Shown here: positions 44,003-53,940 of the stretch, piece after piece
Numbering within the stretch: the stretch's first letter is position 1
How the letters are laid out: each line of letters opens with the position of its first letter
DNA from: Pseudomonas bohemica
GTDB taxonomy: Bacteria; Pseudomonadota; Gammaproteobacteria; Pseudomonadales; Pseudomonadaceae
Assembly (NCBI RefSeq): GCF_002934685.1
Contig: NZ_NKHL01000117.1
Span: forward strand, 107,001-171,000
DNA: 64,000 bases
Direction: 5' to 3'
Made by a program: the position numbers and the translations under genes
The notes under the pieces: model-generated
What the model was told of the DNA's origin: nothing
The model's database searches: none
Seen by the model: only the letters and a program-made list of their open reading frames with translations

Positions 44003-45000
44003 CCGAATTTGCCGCTCTCGTTACCGAAACTCCTGCCGAGCATCCGTTCGCGCAGTTCGTACGCATCCTCGGCAAGGGCAAGCGCGGCGCACGCAACATG
44101 ACCCGCGAAGAAGCCCGCGAAGCCATGGGGATGGTGCTCGATGAGAAAGTCGAGGACACCCAGCTTGGCGCGTTCCTGATGCTGCTGCGTCACAAGGAAG
44201 AAAGCCCGGAAGAACTGGCAGGCTTCACCGAAGCGGTGCGTGAGCGCCTGACTGCCCCGCCCCTGGCGGTCGATATCGACTGGCCGACGTATGCCGGGAA
44301 AAAACGCCATTTGCCGTGGTATCTGCTGGCGGCCAAATGCCTTGCACAGAATGGCGTGCGGATATTGATGCACGGTGGCGGCGCTCACACCGCAGGCCGG
44401 CTTTACAGCGAGCAGTTGCTTGAGCTACTGGGTATTGCGCTGTGCCGCAACTGGCAGGCGGTGGGCGACGCGCTGGAACAGCACAACATCGCTTTTATTC
44501 CGCTGGGGGATTGGGCGCCGCAGCTGCAACGCATGATCGACCTGCGCAACACCTTGGGTTTGCGTTCGCCGATTCACTCACTGGCGCGAATTCTCAATCC
44601 GCTGGACGCGCGATGCGGTTTACAGAGCATCTTTCACCCCGGTTATCAGTCGGTGCATCGCGATGCAAGCGGTCTGCTGGGCGACCACGCCATCGTGATC
44701 AAGGGCGATGGCGGTGAAGTGGAGATCAACCCTGACACCATCAGCCATTTGTATGGCACCACCGATGGTCAGCCCTGGGATGAAGAATGGCCGGCCCTCT
44801 CCGAGCGCCGCCACGTCAAGCCGACAAGCCTCGATCCTCAGCAGCTTGTCGCCATCTGGAAAGGCGAAATTGAGGACAGTTACCCGCAACTGGCATTGAT
44901 CGCCACCATCGCGCTGGCCTTGCGCGGCCTGGGAATGCCCCGTACTGAGGCCTTCGAGCGGGCCGAAGAGTACTGGGCCAATCGAGACAAATCGATCTAG
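43999..45000 (+). CDS. ybiB: YbiB/TrpD2-like phosphoribosyltransferase-fold protein
   Basis: A 333-residue relative of anthranilate phosphoribosyltransferase: MHGGGAHTAGRLYSEQLLEL, LRSPIHSLARILNPLDA and FHPGYQSVHRDASGLLGDHA follow the TrpD fold, but the usual PRPP loop is changed. E. coli YbiB binds nucleic acid rather than acting in tryptophan synthesis. The start is the ATG overlapping the tusE stop, so it is a fifth gene of the tus operon. Confidence 0.9.
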   Translation: MTEFAALVTETPAEHPFAQFVRILGKGKRGARNMTREEAREAMGMVLDEKVEDTQLGAFLMLLRHKEESPEELAGFTEAVRERLTAPPLAVDIDWPTYAGKKRHLPWYLLAAKCLAQNGVRILMHGGGAHTAGRLYSEQLLELLGIALCRNWQAVGDALEQHNIAFIPLGDWAPQLQRMIDLRNTLGLRSPIHSLARILNPLDARCGLQSIFHPGYQSVHRDASGLLGDHAIVIKGDGGEVEINPDTISHLYGTTDGQPWDEEWPALSERRHVKPTSLDPQQLVAIWKGEIEDSYPQLALIATIALALRGLGMPRTEAFERAEEYWANRDKSI

Positions 45001-45095
45001 TCGATCATTACCCCCGAGTCTTTGCGCTATATGTTCGAACGATTGTCTTTAGACTGATCTCCAACGTACGAACGTACACACTTTTGGAGTCAGAC

Positions 45096-46097
45096 ATGGG
45101 CCTTCTGGTCGAAGGACGCTGGCAGGACCAGTGGTATGAAAGCAGCAAAGACGGGGCCTTTCAGCGCGAACAGGCGCAACGCCGCAATTGGGTGACCGCC
45201 GATGGTCGCCCTGGTCCTTCCGGCGAAGGTGGCTTCAAGGCAGAGGCCGGTCGCTATCACCTCTACGTCTCGCTGGCCTGCCCGTGGGCGCATCGCACGC
45301 TGATCGTGCGCAAACTCAAGGGCCTGGAAAATCTGGTCGATGTCTCGGTAGTGAGCTGGCTGATGCGCGAGAACGGCTGGACGTTCGACAAACAGACCGG
45401 TTCGACTGGCGATCCGCTGGACGGACACACCTTTATGTACCAGCGTTATCTGGCGGATACCCCCGACTACACGGGCCGTGTGACCGTGCCGGTGCTGTGG
45501 GACAAGAAGCTGCAACGCATCGTCAGCAACGAGTCTTCGGAAATCATCCGCATGTTCAACTCGGCGTTCGACGAACTGACCGACAATCGTCTGGATCTGT
45601 ACCCCGAAGCGTTACGTCCCGAGATCAACCGGCTGAATGACGCGATTTACCCTGCGGTCAATAACGGCGTCTATCGCGCAGGCTTCGCGACGTCGCAAGG
45701 TGCGTACGAGGCAGCCTTCGATGATGTGTTTGGCGAGTTGGACATACTCGAAAAACTGTTGGGTGAGAACCGCTACCTGGCGGGTGAATACCTGACCGAA
45801 GCCGATGTGCGGCTGTTCACCACGCTGATACGCTTCGATGCCGTTTACCACGGTCACTTCAAGTGCAACCTACGCCGTATCGCGGACTACCCGAATCTGA
45901 GCAACTGGCTGCGTGAGGTGTATCAACTACCGGGTGTGGCCGAGACCGTCGACTTCGTGCACATCAAGCATCACTACTACGCCAGTCACGCCACCATCAA
46001 CCCAACAGGCGTAGTGCCCAAAGGTCCAGCGCAGGATTTCAGTGGCGCGCACGATCGCGGGCGATTGAACGGGCAAGGCATTCTGCAGAACGGGTGA
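45096..46097 (+). CDS. yqjG: Glutathionyl-hydroquinone reductase (Xi-class GST, YqjG-like)
   Basis: A 333-residue GST that reduces glutathionyl-hydroquinones and related conjugates. Start MGLLVEGRWQDQWYESSKDG has a good ggag ribosome-binding site. SLACPWAHRTLI contains the catalytic Cys in the CPWAH motif; NNGVYRAGFATSQ and EADVRLFTTLIRFDAVYHGHF are further Xi-class landmarks. The protein ends LNGQGILQNG. It is monocistronic and followed by a REPIN. Confidence 0.93.
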   Translation: MGLLVEGRWQDQWYESSKDGAFQREQAQRRNWVTADGRPGPSGEGGFKAEAGRYHLYVSLACPWAHRTLIVRKLKGLENLVDVSVVSWLMRENGWTFDKQTGSTGDPLDGHTFMYQRYLADTPDYTGRVTVPVLWDKKLQRIVSNESSEIIRMFNSAFDELTDNRLDLYPEALRPEINRLNDAIYPAVNNGVYRAGFATSQGAYEAAFDDVFGELDILEKLLGENRYLAGEYLTEADVRLFTTLIRFDAVYHGHFKCNLRRIADYPNLSNWLREVYQLPGVAETVDFVHIKHHYYASHATINPTGVVPKGPAQDFSGAHDRGRLNGQGILQNG

Positions 46098-46111
46098 GGA
46101 CACCGATCAAC

Positions 46112-46201
46112 GGTGGGGGTGAGCTTGCTCACGAAGGTGTCCGATCAGTCACTATAGATGTGATGGCCAGACCCTTTTCGTGCGCAAGCTCACCCCCACA
46201 G
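46112..46201. repeat. REPIN (family A variant)
   Basis: Inverted cores ggtgggggtgagcttgctca and tgcgcaagctcacccccaca sit between the convergent GST and cysG genes. Both arms carry the same g-to-c change relative to other family A copies (ggggg for gggag), so the arms changed together. Confidence 0.85.
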
Positions 46202-46273
46202 GGTATAGCGCTAGCTGCACGTCAGCGAGGCGGCCGGACGACAAGCGGCCTACCACGGGAGAGGGGCAAAACC

Positions 46274-47668
46274 TCAAACGCTCGCCTGAGCCCCTTCGAA
46301 CCACGCCAGCTTGTCGCGCAGCATCACGACTTCCCCCACGATCACCAGCGTTGGCGCGTGCACTTCATGCTCTGCCACCAGTTGCGGAAGATCCGCCAGG
46401 GTGCCGGTGAAGACCCGCTGCTGGGAAGTGGTGCCCTGCTGAATCAGCGCCGCCGGGGTATCGGCAGAACGACCGTGCTTGATCAGTTCGCTGCAGATGA
46501 TCGGCAAGCCAATCAGGCCCATGTAGAACACTAGAGTCTGCGCCGGGGAAACCAGGTCCTTCCAGGGCAGGTCGGTGGTGCCATCCTTCAAATGACCGGT
46601 GACGAAACGCACAGACTGCGCGTAATCGCGATGGGTCAGGGGAATCCCGGCATACGCCGCGCAGCCACTGGCCGCGGTGATGCCCGGTACCACCTGAAAA
46701 GGAATCCCGTGGGCGGCCAGTTCTTCGATCTCTTCGCCGCCGCGGCCGAAGATGAACGGATCGCCACCCTTGAGCCGCACCACGCGCTTGCCCTGCCTGG
46801 CCAGGGCAACCAGTTGCTGGTTGATCTGATCCTGCGGCAACGCATGATCGGCGCGTTGCTTACCGACGTAGATCCGATCAGCGTCGCGACGGCACAACTC
46901 CAGAATTGCAGGTGCAACCAGGCGGTCATACAGCACCACATCGGCTTGCTGCATCAGGCGCAATGCCTTGAAGGTCAGCAGGTCCGGATCCCCTGGCCCG
47001 GCACCAACGAGATACACCTCACCCGCCGCGTTCGGCGCATCGCCATCGATTTTCGCCTGCAACAGACGCTCGGCTTCAGCGCCCTGCCCGGCCAGTTGCC
47101 GATCGGCGATCGGCCCCTGAAACACGTCCTCCCAGAACGCCCGGCGCTGCTGGACATTGGGAAACAGCTGCTTCACCTGATGGCGAAAGCGCGCCGCCAG
47201 ACCCGCCAGATGGCCATAAGTCGGCGGAATCCAGCTTTCCAGCTTGGCCCGGATCAACCGCGCCAGCACCGGCGCGTCGCCGCCACTGGAAACCGCAATC
47301 ACCAACGGCGAGCGATCGACAATGGCTGGGAAGATCACGCTGCACAAGGCTGGCGCGTCCACCACATTGACCGGCACGCCGCGCTGACGGGCATCAGCGG
47401 AGACCTGAGCATTCAGCGTTTCGTCGTCGGTGGCGGCAATGATCAGCATGCAACCGTTCAAATCCGCTTCGCTGTAGCCACGCAAAATCTGTTCGCCACC
47501 GCTGCTGTCGATCAGCTCGCGCAGCTCTGTTCCGATCTGGGGCGCAACCACCCGCAGGACCGCGCCGGCATCGGCCAGCAGACGAGATTTGCGCAAGGCA
47601 ATCTCGCCGCCGCCCACTACCAGTACGCGAGCGCCCCGCAGGTTGTGGAACAGTGGCAAAAATTCCAT
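46274..47668 (-). CDS. cysG: Siroheme synthase CysG (trifunctional)
   Basis: A 464-residue enzyme making siroheme from uroporphyrinogen III, for sulfite and nitrite reductases. The N-terminal part (about 1-210) is the NAD-dependent dehydrogenase/ferrochelatase: MEFLPLFHNLRGARVLVVGGG, with SSGGDAPVLARLIR. The C-terminal part (about 215-460) is the SAM-dependent methyltransferase: VYLVGAGPGDPDLLTFKALR and VVRLKGGDPFIFGRGGEE. Its start directly abuts the serS stop. Confidence 0.97.
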   Translation of the reverse strand: MEFLPLFHNLRGARVLVVGGGEIALRKSRLLADAGAVLRVVAPQIGTELRELIDSSGGEQILRGYSEADLNGCMLIIAATDDETLNAQVSADARQRGVPVNVVDAPALCSVIFPAIVDRSPLVIAVSSGGDAPVLARLIRAKLESWIPPTYGHLAGLAARFRHQVKQLFPNVQQRRAFWEDVFQGPIADRQLAGQGAEAERLLQAKIDGDAPNAAGEVYLVGAGPGDPDLLTFKALRLMQQADVVLYDRLVAPAILELCRRDADRIYVGKQRADHALPQDQINQQLVALARQGKRVVRLKGGDPFIFGRGGEEIEELAAHGIPFQVVPGITAASGCAAYAGIPLTHRDYAQSVRFVTGHLKDGTTDLPWKDLVSPAQTLVFYMGLIGLPIICSELIKHGRSADTPAALIQQGTTSQQRVFTGTLADLPQLVAEHEVHAPTLVIVGEVVMLRDKLAWFEGAQASV

Positions 47669-48949
47669 TTAGCCAATGACCTCGATGCCACCCATCCACG
47701 GCTTGAGCACTTCCGGCACACGGATCGAACCGTCGGCCTGCTGGTAGTTTTCCAGCACGGCGACCAGGGTACGACCGACTGCCAGGCCAGAACCGTTGAG
47801 GGTGTGAACCAGCTCAGGCTTGCCGGTTTCCGGGTTGCGCCAACGCGCCTGCATGCGGCGCGCCTGGAAGTCGCCACAATTGGAGCACGAGGAAATCTCG
47901 CGGTATTTGTCCTGGCTTGGAATCCACACTTCCAGGTCGTAGGTTTTCACGGCGCTGAAACCCATGTCGCCTGTGCACAACGACAATACCCGGTACGGCA
48001 GTTCCAGCAGTTGCAGGACGCGTTCGGCATTGCCGGTCAGCCTTTCCAGCGCTTCGAGGGATTTTTCCGGTTCGACGATCTGTACCATCTCGACCTTGTC
48101 GAACTGGTGCTGACGGATCATGCCGCGGGTATCGCGACCCGAAGCGCCAGCCTCGCTGCGGAAGCAAGGGGTGTGAGCGACGAACTTCAACGGCAGCTGT
48201 TTGGCATCGAGAATTTCGCCGGCGACGATGTTGGTCAGCGATACCTCGGCGGTCGGGATCAGGTACAGATCCGCCTCGCCTTCGCGAGCGATCTTGAACA
48301 GATCTTCTTCGAACTTCGGCAGTTGGCCAGTGCCTTGCAACGCAGGCGCCTGGACCAGATAAGGCGTGTAGGCCTCTTCGTAGCCGTGTTCGTTGATGTG
48401 CAGGGTGATCATGAACTGCGCCAGTGCGCGGTGCAGACGCGCGATCGGGCCACGCAGCAGCGCAAAACGGGCGCCGGAAAGCTTGGCGGCGGTTTCGAAA
48501 TCCAGCCAGCCGAACTTCTCGCCCAGCGCAACGTGGTCCTTGACCTCGAAGCCGAACGAAGCAGGCGTGCCCCATTTACGCACTTCAACGTTATCTTCCT
48601 CGTCTGCGCCGACCGGCACCGATTCGTGCGGCAGGTTCGGCATGCTCAGCAGCATGGCGTCGAGCTCGGACTGAATGCCGTCCAACTCTTTCTTGCCAGT
48701 GCTCAGCTCTTCGGCCATGCGATCGATATCAGCCATCAACGGCGCGATGTCTTCACCGCGCTGCTTGGCCTGGCCGATGGATTTGGAACGGGCGTTACGC
48801 TCGGCCTGAAGCTGCTCAGTGCGGGTCTGCACAGTCTTGCGCTGGTTTTCCAGCGCTTCGATGCGGGCCACGTCCAGCGTGAAACCACGGGAAGCCAGGC
48901 GATCCGCTACGTCCTGAAGCTGGGTACGTAACAGTTTGGAGTCGAGCAT
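47669..48949 (-). CDS. serS: Seryl-tRNA synthetase
   Basis: A 426-residue class II synthetase. The N-terminal tRNA-binding coiled coil spans about 30-105. Class II motifs are visible: motif 2 in PCFRSEAGASGRDTRGMIRQ and motif 3 in NGSGLAVGRTLVAVLENYQ. It charges all serine tRNAs, including the tRNA-Ser at 41.5 kb. It lies between crcB and cysG, on the same strand. Confidence 0.98.
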   Translation of the reverse strand: MLDSKLLRTQLQDVADRLASRGFTLDVARIEALENQRKTVQTRTEQLQAERNARSKSIGQAKQRGEDIAPLMADIDRMAEELSTGKKELDGIQSELDAMLLSMPNLPHESVPVGADEEDNVEVRKWGTPASFGFEVKDHVALGEKFGWLDFETAAKLSGARFALLRGPIARLHRALAQFMITLHINEHGYEEAYTPYLVQAPALQGTGQLPKFEEDLFKIAREGEADLYLIPTAEVSLTNIVAGEILDAKQLPLKFVAHTPCFRSEAGASGRDTRGMIRQHQFDKVEMVQIVEPEKSLEALERLTGNAERVLQLLELPYRVLSLCTGDMGFSAVKTYDLEVWIPSQDKYREISSCSNCGDFQARRMQARWRNPETGKPELVHTLNGSGLAVGRTLVAVLENYQQADGSIRVPEVLKPWMGGIEVIG

Positions 48950-48978
48950 ATCGTTGCCTCGTTATTGAATCGGGTTTA

Positions 48979-49353
48979 TTAAATTCGGGTCAAAGACAAA
49001 CCGGCCCAGGTCGCAAGCAGACCGCCAATCACACTGATGGCCGCATAGCCGATGGCCAGGGGCGCCTGCCCGCTTTCAAGCAAGCGCAGCGTATCCAGAG
49101 AAAACGACGAAAAGGTCGTCAGGCCGCCGACAAAACCGACGATCAGACCGGCACGGATTTCGATCGGCACTTCCGGGCGCAACAGAAACCAGCCGTACAG
49201 CAGTCCGATGATCAGGCAGCCAACCAGGTTGACGGCCAGCGTCGCCGTGTAGAAATGCCTGGGCCAATTGGCCGACACCCAAGTGCCTGCCGCAAAACGC
49301 AATAATGTACCAGCGATGCCCGCAATCGACACCGCAAGAATCGTCTGAATCAC
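48979..49353 (-). CDS. crcB: Fluoride channel CrcB/Fluc
   Basis: A 124-residue membrane protein with four hydrophobic segments; dimers form a fluoride exporter. GTLLRFAAG and VGFVGGLTTFSSFSLDTLRL, with the Na+-site Gly-Gly-Leu-Thr-Thr-Phe-Ser stretch, are diagnostic. It starts with GTG and overlaps the rarA stop by one base. No fluoride riboswitch could fit upstream, so expression probably follows rarA. Confidence 0.95.
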   Translation of the reverse strand: MIQTILAVSIAGIAGTLLRFAAGTWVSANWPRHFYTATLAVNLVGCLIIGLLYGWFLLRPEVPIEIRAGLIVGFVGGLTTFSSFSLDTLRLLESGQAPLAIGYAAISVIGGLLATWAGLSLTRI

Positions 49354-50675
49354 TATTTTCTCCGCTGACGAGGACTGGCGCGGTCGAGCGCGGCCAAGTG
49401 TTTGAGTTTCTCACCGATCTTCAGCTCAAGCCCGCGAGGAACCGGCTGGTAATACTGACGCGGTTCGAGTTCGTCGGGGAAATAGTCTTCACCGGCGGCG
49501 TATGCGTCAGGCTCGTCGTGGGCGTAGCGATATTCTTCGCCGTAACCCAGCTGCTTCATCAGTTTGGTCGGGGCATTGCGCAGGTGCAGGGGCACCTCAA
49601 GCGAGCCGTGTTCGGTCGCTTCGCGCATGGCCATCTTGAAGCCCATGTACACCGCGTTGCTTTTTGGCGCGCAGGCCAGGTAGACGATGGCCTGAGCCAC
49701 GGCCAGCTCACCTTCCGGGCTGCCCAGTCGTTCCTGCACATCCCAGGCGGACATGCACAACGGGAGCGCGCGGGGGTCAGCGTTGCCGATGTCCTCACTG
49801 GCCATGCGCACCACGCGGCGCGCCAGATACAGCGGGTCGCAGCCGCCATCGATCATGCGCGCGAACCAGTACAGCGCCGCGTCGGGGTTCGATCCGCGAA
49901 TGGATTTGTGCAGGGCCGAAATCTGGTCGTAGAACGCCTCGCCGCCCTTGTCGAAACGACGACGGCTGTCACCTAAAAGGCTCTGCAGCAGTTCAGGCTC
50001 GATCTCGCTGCCGTCCTCGGCCAGATCCGACGCATTTTCCAGCAGATTGAGCATCCGCCGACCATCGCCATCGGCTGCGGCCAGCAGAGTCTTGAAGGCT
50101 TCATCGCCCAAGGTCAGATGACGGTTGCCCAGGCCCCGTTCTTCTGTCAACGCACGGTCGACCAACCGACGCAGTGCCGCCTCATCCAGGCTTTTGAGCA
50201 CGTACACCCGGGCGCGGGACAGCAGCGCGTTGTTGAGTTCGAAGGAAGGGTTTTCGGTGGTCGCGCCGATAAAGATCAGCGTGCCGTCCTCGACGTAAGG
50301 CAGAAACGCATCCTGCTGCGACTTGTTGAAACGATGCACCTCATCGACGAACAGGATGGTGCGGCGGCCGTACTGACCCGCCTGCTGTTTGGCGATCTCG
50401 ACCGCCTGACGGATTTCCTTGACCCCCGCCAGTACCGCCGAAACGGTCTCGAAGTGCGCGTCCGAGACCTTCGCCAGCAGCCGCGCCAGCGTGGTCTTGC
50501 CCACCCCGGGCGGGCCCCAGAAAATCATCGAGTGCAGAGCTCCCTGCTCCAGCGCTTCACGCAAGGGCTTGCCGTGGGCGAGCAGGTGCTGTTGGCCAAC
50601 GTACTCATCCAGATTGGTCGCGCGCAGTCGGGCGGCCAGGGGCTGGGCAATCGGCTCACTGCTGAACAGGTCCAT
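49353..50675 (-). CDS. rarA: Replication-associated recombination protein RarA (MgsA)
   Basis: A 440-residue AAA+ ATPase acting at stalled forks. Walker A is GPPGVGKTTLA, Walker B FVDEVHRFNKSQQD, and the arginine-finger region is LLSRARVYVLK. The C-terminal tetramerisation domain includes RFDKGGEAFYDQISALHKS and the conserved NAPTKLMKQLGYG. Usual length; follows lolA by 18 bases. Confidence 0.97.
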   Translation of the reverse strand: MDLFSSEPIAQPLAARLRATNLDEYVGQQHLLAHGKPLREALEQGALHSMIFWGPPGVGKTTLARLLAKVSDAHFETVSAVLAGVKEIRQAVEIAKQQAGQYGRRTILFVDEVHRFNKSQQDAFLPYVEDGTLIFIGATTENPSFELNNALLSRARVYVLKSLDEAALRRLVDRALTEERGLGNRHLTLGDEAFKTLLAAADGDGRRMLNLLENASDLAEDGSEIEPELLQSLLGDSRRRFDKGGEAFYDQISALHKSIRGSNPDAALYWFARMIDGGCDPLYLARRVVRMASEDIGNADPRALPLCMSAWDVQERLGSPEGELAVAQAIVYLACAPKSNAVYMGFKMAMREATEHGSLEVPLHLRNAPTKLMKQLGYGEEYRYAHDEPDAYAAGEDYFPDELEPRQYYQPVPRGLELKIGEKLKHLAALDRASPRQRRK

Positions 50676-50693
50676 GCTGGACTCTCGAACCTC

Positions 50694-51317
50694 TTACTCC
50701 TGAATGACGTCAGCGCCTTTCGGGATCTGAAACTGGAATTTGCTCGCCGCGACAGGCTCGTTGGCCTTGACGCCGGTGAACAGGATATTGGTGCGCTGGC
50801 CGACGCTGTCGATCAACTGCATGTCGTTGATCATGCCGTTGCGGAAAGACAGGCGCAGATTGTCGAACAGGGTGTCCTTGGATTTGGGCTTGAGCACGAA
50901 GTCGATCACGCCGCCCGCTTCCTTGGCGCTGATGTCGAAGCTTTCGCTGATCTTCGACACGTCACCGGACAGCAGCAGGGCTGGTGTCTGGGTCAGGCGC
51001 TGATCGAGGGTCTTGATGGTGACCTGCTCCAGGTCCGGGTCCCACAGCGAGACTTTCTTGCCGTCGGACACCATCAGCTGCTCCTGCGGCGCATCGGTGT
51101 GCCAGTAGAACTGCCCCGGCCGCTGCAGGACCATGTCACCTGCGGTTTCCTGAAGCTGTGTGCCACCGCCGTCCAGGGTCAGCTGGGAAAACCGGCCACT
51201 CAGGGTTTTGGAGCTTTCCAGCAGTTGGGTCAAGCGCGCAACGTCCTTGCTGTCGGCGTGGGCCGGGAGAGCGGAAAAAGCCAGTGCAGATACCAACAAC
51301 ATGCGGATAAGACGCAT
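50694..51317 (-). CDS. lolA: Outer-membrane lipoprotein carrier LolA
   Basis: A 207-residue periplasmic chaperone that takes lipoproteins from LolCDE to LolB. A signal peptide (MRLIRMLLVSALAFSALPAHA) is followed by the LolA fold; SGRFSQLTLDGGG and QRPGQFYWHTDAPQEQLMVS are typical. The conserved order ftsK-lolA-rarA is kept. Confidence 0.96.
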   Translation of the reverse strand: MRLIRMLLVSALAFSALPAHADSKDVARLTQLLESSKTLSGRFSQLTLDGGGTQLQETAGDMVLQRPGQFYWHTDAPQEQLMVSDGKKVSLWDPDLEQVTIKTLDQRLTQTPALLLSGDVSKISESFDISAKEAGGVIDFVLKPKSKDTLFDNLRLSFRNGMINDMQLIDSVGQRTNILFTGVKANEPVAASKFQFQIPKGADVIQE

Positions 51318-51534
51318 GGGATTCCTCTTATGAGTTCGGTTAAGGCCGGATGGCGCCTGTCAGGCGCCATCCGGCCCCAGAACGCGTGCAACGACTATGC
51401 TCGGCGATACTGCTTTAAAAACAGGCGGAAAATGCTCATTTAGAACACCTGGACTCCGCTTTTCCGTCTGTTTTTGCCTTGCCTCGCCGTCGCTCGTGAC
51501 GTTATTACACGCTCTGGTTCGTATAGATGAAGTG

Positions 51535-53940
51535 TCAGTCACGCATGGGGGCCGGTGCAATCACTTCCCGCGAGCCGTTGGTGTTCATTGCAGTCACCAC
51601 GCCGGCCATTTCCATGGCTTCGATCATGCGCGCTGCGCGGTTGTAGCCAATCTTGAGCTTGCGCTGCACCGCAGAGATCGAGGCGCGGCGGCTTTCCAGC
51701 ACGAACTTGACCGCTTCGTCGTACAACGCATCGCTTTCGCTGTCCTCGCCGTCGCCACCGCCGCCACCGCCTTCAAAGCCGCTACCGGCCTCTTCGACGC
51801 CCGCGAGAATGTCGTCATTGTAGTTAGGCGTGCCGCGCAGCTTCCAGGCCTCGACTACGCGGTGAACCTCATCGTCGGAGACGAACGCGCCATGAACCCG
51901 GATCGGCAGACTGGTGCCCGGCGGCATGTAGAGCATGTCGCCGTGGCCAAGCAATTGTTCGGCGCCACCCTGGTCAATGATGGTCCGTGAGTCGATCTTG
52001 CTCGACACCTGGAACGCCATGCGCGTCGGAATGTTGGCCTTGATCAGACCGGTGATCACGTCGACCGACGGACGCTGGGTCGCGAGAATCAGGTGGATCC
52101 CCGCCGCACGGGCCTTCTGGGCGATCCGCGCGATGAGTTCTTCGACCTTCTTGCCGACGATCATCATCATGTCGGCGAACTCGTCGACCACCACGACGAT
52201 GGTCGGCAGCTTGGTCAGCAGCGGCGCTTCGTCGTGAATGCTTTCGCGGTGGTAAAGCGGATCGGACAGCGGCGTGCCGGCGTCTTCGGCCTCTTTGACC
52301 TTGTGGTTGAAGCCCGAGAGGTTACGCACGCCCATCTTGGCCATCAATTTGTAACGCCGCTCCATCTCGGCCACCGACCAGCGCAGGGCGTTGGCGGCAT
52401 CCTTCATGTCGGTCACAACTGGGCACAGCAGGTGCGGAATGCCTTCATAGATCGACAGCTCGAGCATTTTCGGGTCGATCATGATCAGCTTGGCGTCATC
52501 CGGCCCGGACTTGAACAGGATCGACAGGATCATCGCGTTCACACCCACCGACTTACCGGAACCGGTAGTACCGGCCACCAGCAAGTGCGGCATCTTGGCC
52601 AGGTCCGTGATCACCGGCTTGCCGCCGATGTCGTGGCCCAGGGCCAGGGTAACCGGGGATTTGGCGTCGTCGTATTCCGGCGTCGACAAAACCTCGGAGA
52701 AGCGCACGATCTGCCGGTCTTCGTTGGGAATTTCGATACCCACCGTGGTCTTGCCAGGGATCACCTCGACCACCCGCACGCTGGTCACTGCCAGAGAACG
52801 TGCAAGGTCCTTGGCCAGGTTGGCGATGCGGCTGACCTTCACACCAGCGGCCGGTTGGATCTCGTAGCGCGTGATCACCGGGCCCGGATGGATCGAGTCC
52901 ACCGAGACTTCGACGCCGAACTCCTTGAGCTTGATTTCCAGCAGATGCCCCACCGCGGCCAGAGATTCGGGCGAATAGTTGAGCTGTTTCTTTTCCGCCG
53001 GGTCGAGAATGGAGATCGGCGGCAAGGTACCTTCGACGGCGCTGTCGACGAACAATGGCACCTGTTTTTCTTTCTGCACGCGCTTGCTCGGCTCGGGCGG
53101 TTTGGCCGGAGCGGGCGCGATCACAGCTGGAATGTGCTTCTCACGGGCGGTCATGTGCTCACTCAGGGCCTGCTCGCGTTCGATCAGACGCTCCTTGGCC
53201 TTGGCCTGCTCACGACGATCGGGCACCACAGGGGCAACGACTTCATCGACGCGCATATCGACTTCGCGCAACTGGGCAACCATCTGCTTGCGCTCGTTGC
53301 GCTCGGTCCACCAGCGGTTGATCGCGCCCTGGAACAGCTCGAACAGATCCAGCGTGATCTTGCCGGTGGTGTCCATGACCTTGAACCACGAGAGATCGGT
53401 GAACACGGTCAGGCCGAACAGGAACAAGGCGATGAACAGTAAAGTGCTGCCCTGAACGTTCAGCGCACGCTTGGCCAGATCGCCCAGCACCTCACCCAGT
53501 ACGCCACCGGCCGAGCCCGGCAGGCCTGCGGTGGAGTGAAAGTGGATATGCGCCAGCGCGGCACCGGCGAGAATCAGGAACACCAGGCCGATCATCCGCC
53601 AGGAAAACAGCCAGCCGCTCCACTGCCACGGCTCGTGCCGCTGACGGAACACCTGATAGGCCTTGACGCCCAGCAAGATCGGGAAAATGTAAGCGAAATA
53701 GCCCAATACCATGAACAGGATGTCGGCGGAGAACGCACCGGCGCGGCCTGCGGCGTTCTGTACCTGCACAGAGCTGCTGGTGTGGCTCCAGCCCGGATCG
53801 GCCTGATCGTAGGTCAACAAGGACATCATCAGGTACAGGCACAAAAAGCCGAATGCGATCAGCGCACCTTCCTTGAGTCGGTAGTGCAAATGCTGCCGCC
53901 AGAGCGGTACGGAGCTGGGTGCTGCGGTGGATTTCTTCAA
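51535..53940 (-). CDS. ftsK: DNA translocase FtsK
   Basis: An 801-residue septal DNA pump for chromosome dimer resolution. Four N-terminal membrane helices (about 25-190) are followed by a short charged linker, then the RecA-like motor with Walker A GTTGSGKSVGVNAM and Walker B IVVVVDEFADMMM. The C-terminal gamma winged helix (about 730-795: AVQRKLKIGYNRAARMIE) reads KOPS. The linker is short compared with E. coli FtsK, as is normal for Pseudomonas. Confidence 0.97.
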   Translation of the reverse strand: MKKSTAAPSSVPLWRQHLHYRLKEGALIAFGFLCLYLMMSLLTYDQADPGWSHTSSSVQVQNAAGRAGAFSADILFMVLGYFAYIFPILLGVKAYQVFRQRHEPWQWSGWLFSWRMIGLVFLILAGAALAHIHFHSTAGLPGSAGGVLGEVLGDLAKRALNVQGSTLLFIALFLFGLTVFTDLSWFKVMDTTGKITLDLFELFQGAINRWWTERNERKQMVAQLREVDMRVDEVVAPVVPDRREQAKAKERLIEREQALSEHMTAREKHIPAVIAPAPAKPPEPSKRVQKEKQVPLFVDSAVEGTLPPISILDPAEKKQLNYSPESLAAVGHLLEIKLKEFGVEVSVDSIHPGPVITRYEIQPAAGVKVSRIANLAKDLARSLAVTSVRVVEVIPGKTTVGIEIPNEDRQIVRFSEVLSTPEYDDAKSPVTLALGHDIGGKPVITDLAKMPHLLVAGTTGSGKSVGVNAMILSILFKSGPDDAKLIMIDPKMLELSIYEGIPHLLCPVVTDMKDAANALRWSVAEMERRYKLMAKMGVRNLSGFNHKVKEAEDAGTPLSDPLYHRESIHDEAPLLTKLPTIVVVVDEFADMMMIVGKKVEELIARIAQKARAAGIHLILATQRPSVDVITGLIKANIPTRMAFQVSSKIDSRTIIDQGGAEQLLGHGDMLYMPPGTSLPIRVHGAFVSDDEVHRVVEAWKLRGTPNYNDDILAGVEEAGSGFEGGGGGGDGEDSESDALYDEAVKFVLESRRASISAVQRKLKIGYNRAARMIEAMEMAGVVTAMNTNGSREVIAPAPMRD

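Noticed and set aside
46592..48931. 779-codon open frame antisense to cysG and serS
   Set aside because: It spans two certain genes on the other strand; the lack of stops is a codon-bias effect.
48950..48978. Fluoride riboswitch for crcB
   Set aside because: crcB starts inside the rarA stop codon, leaving no untranslated leader.
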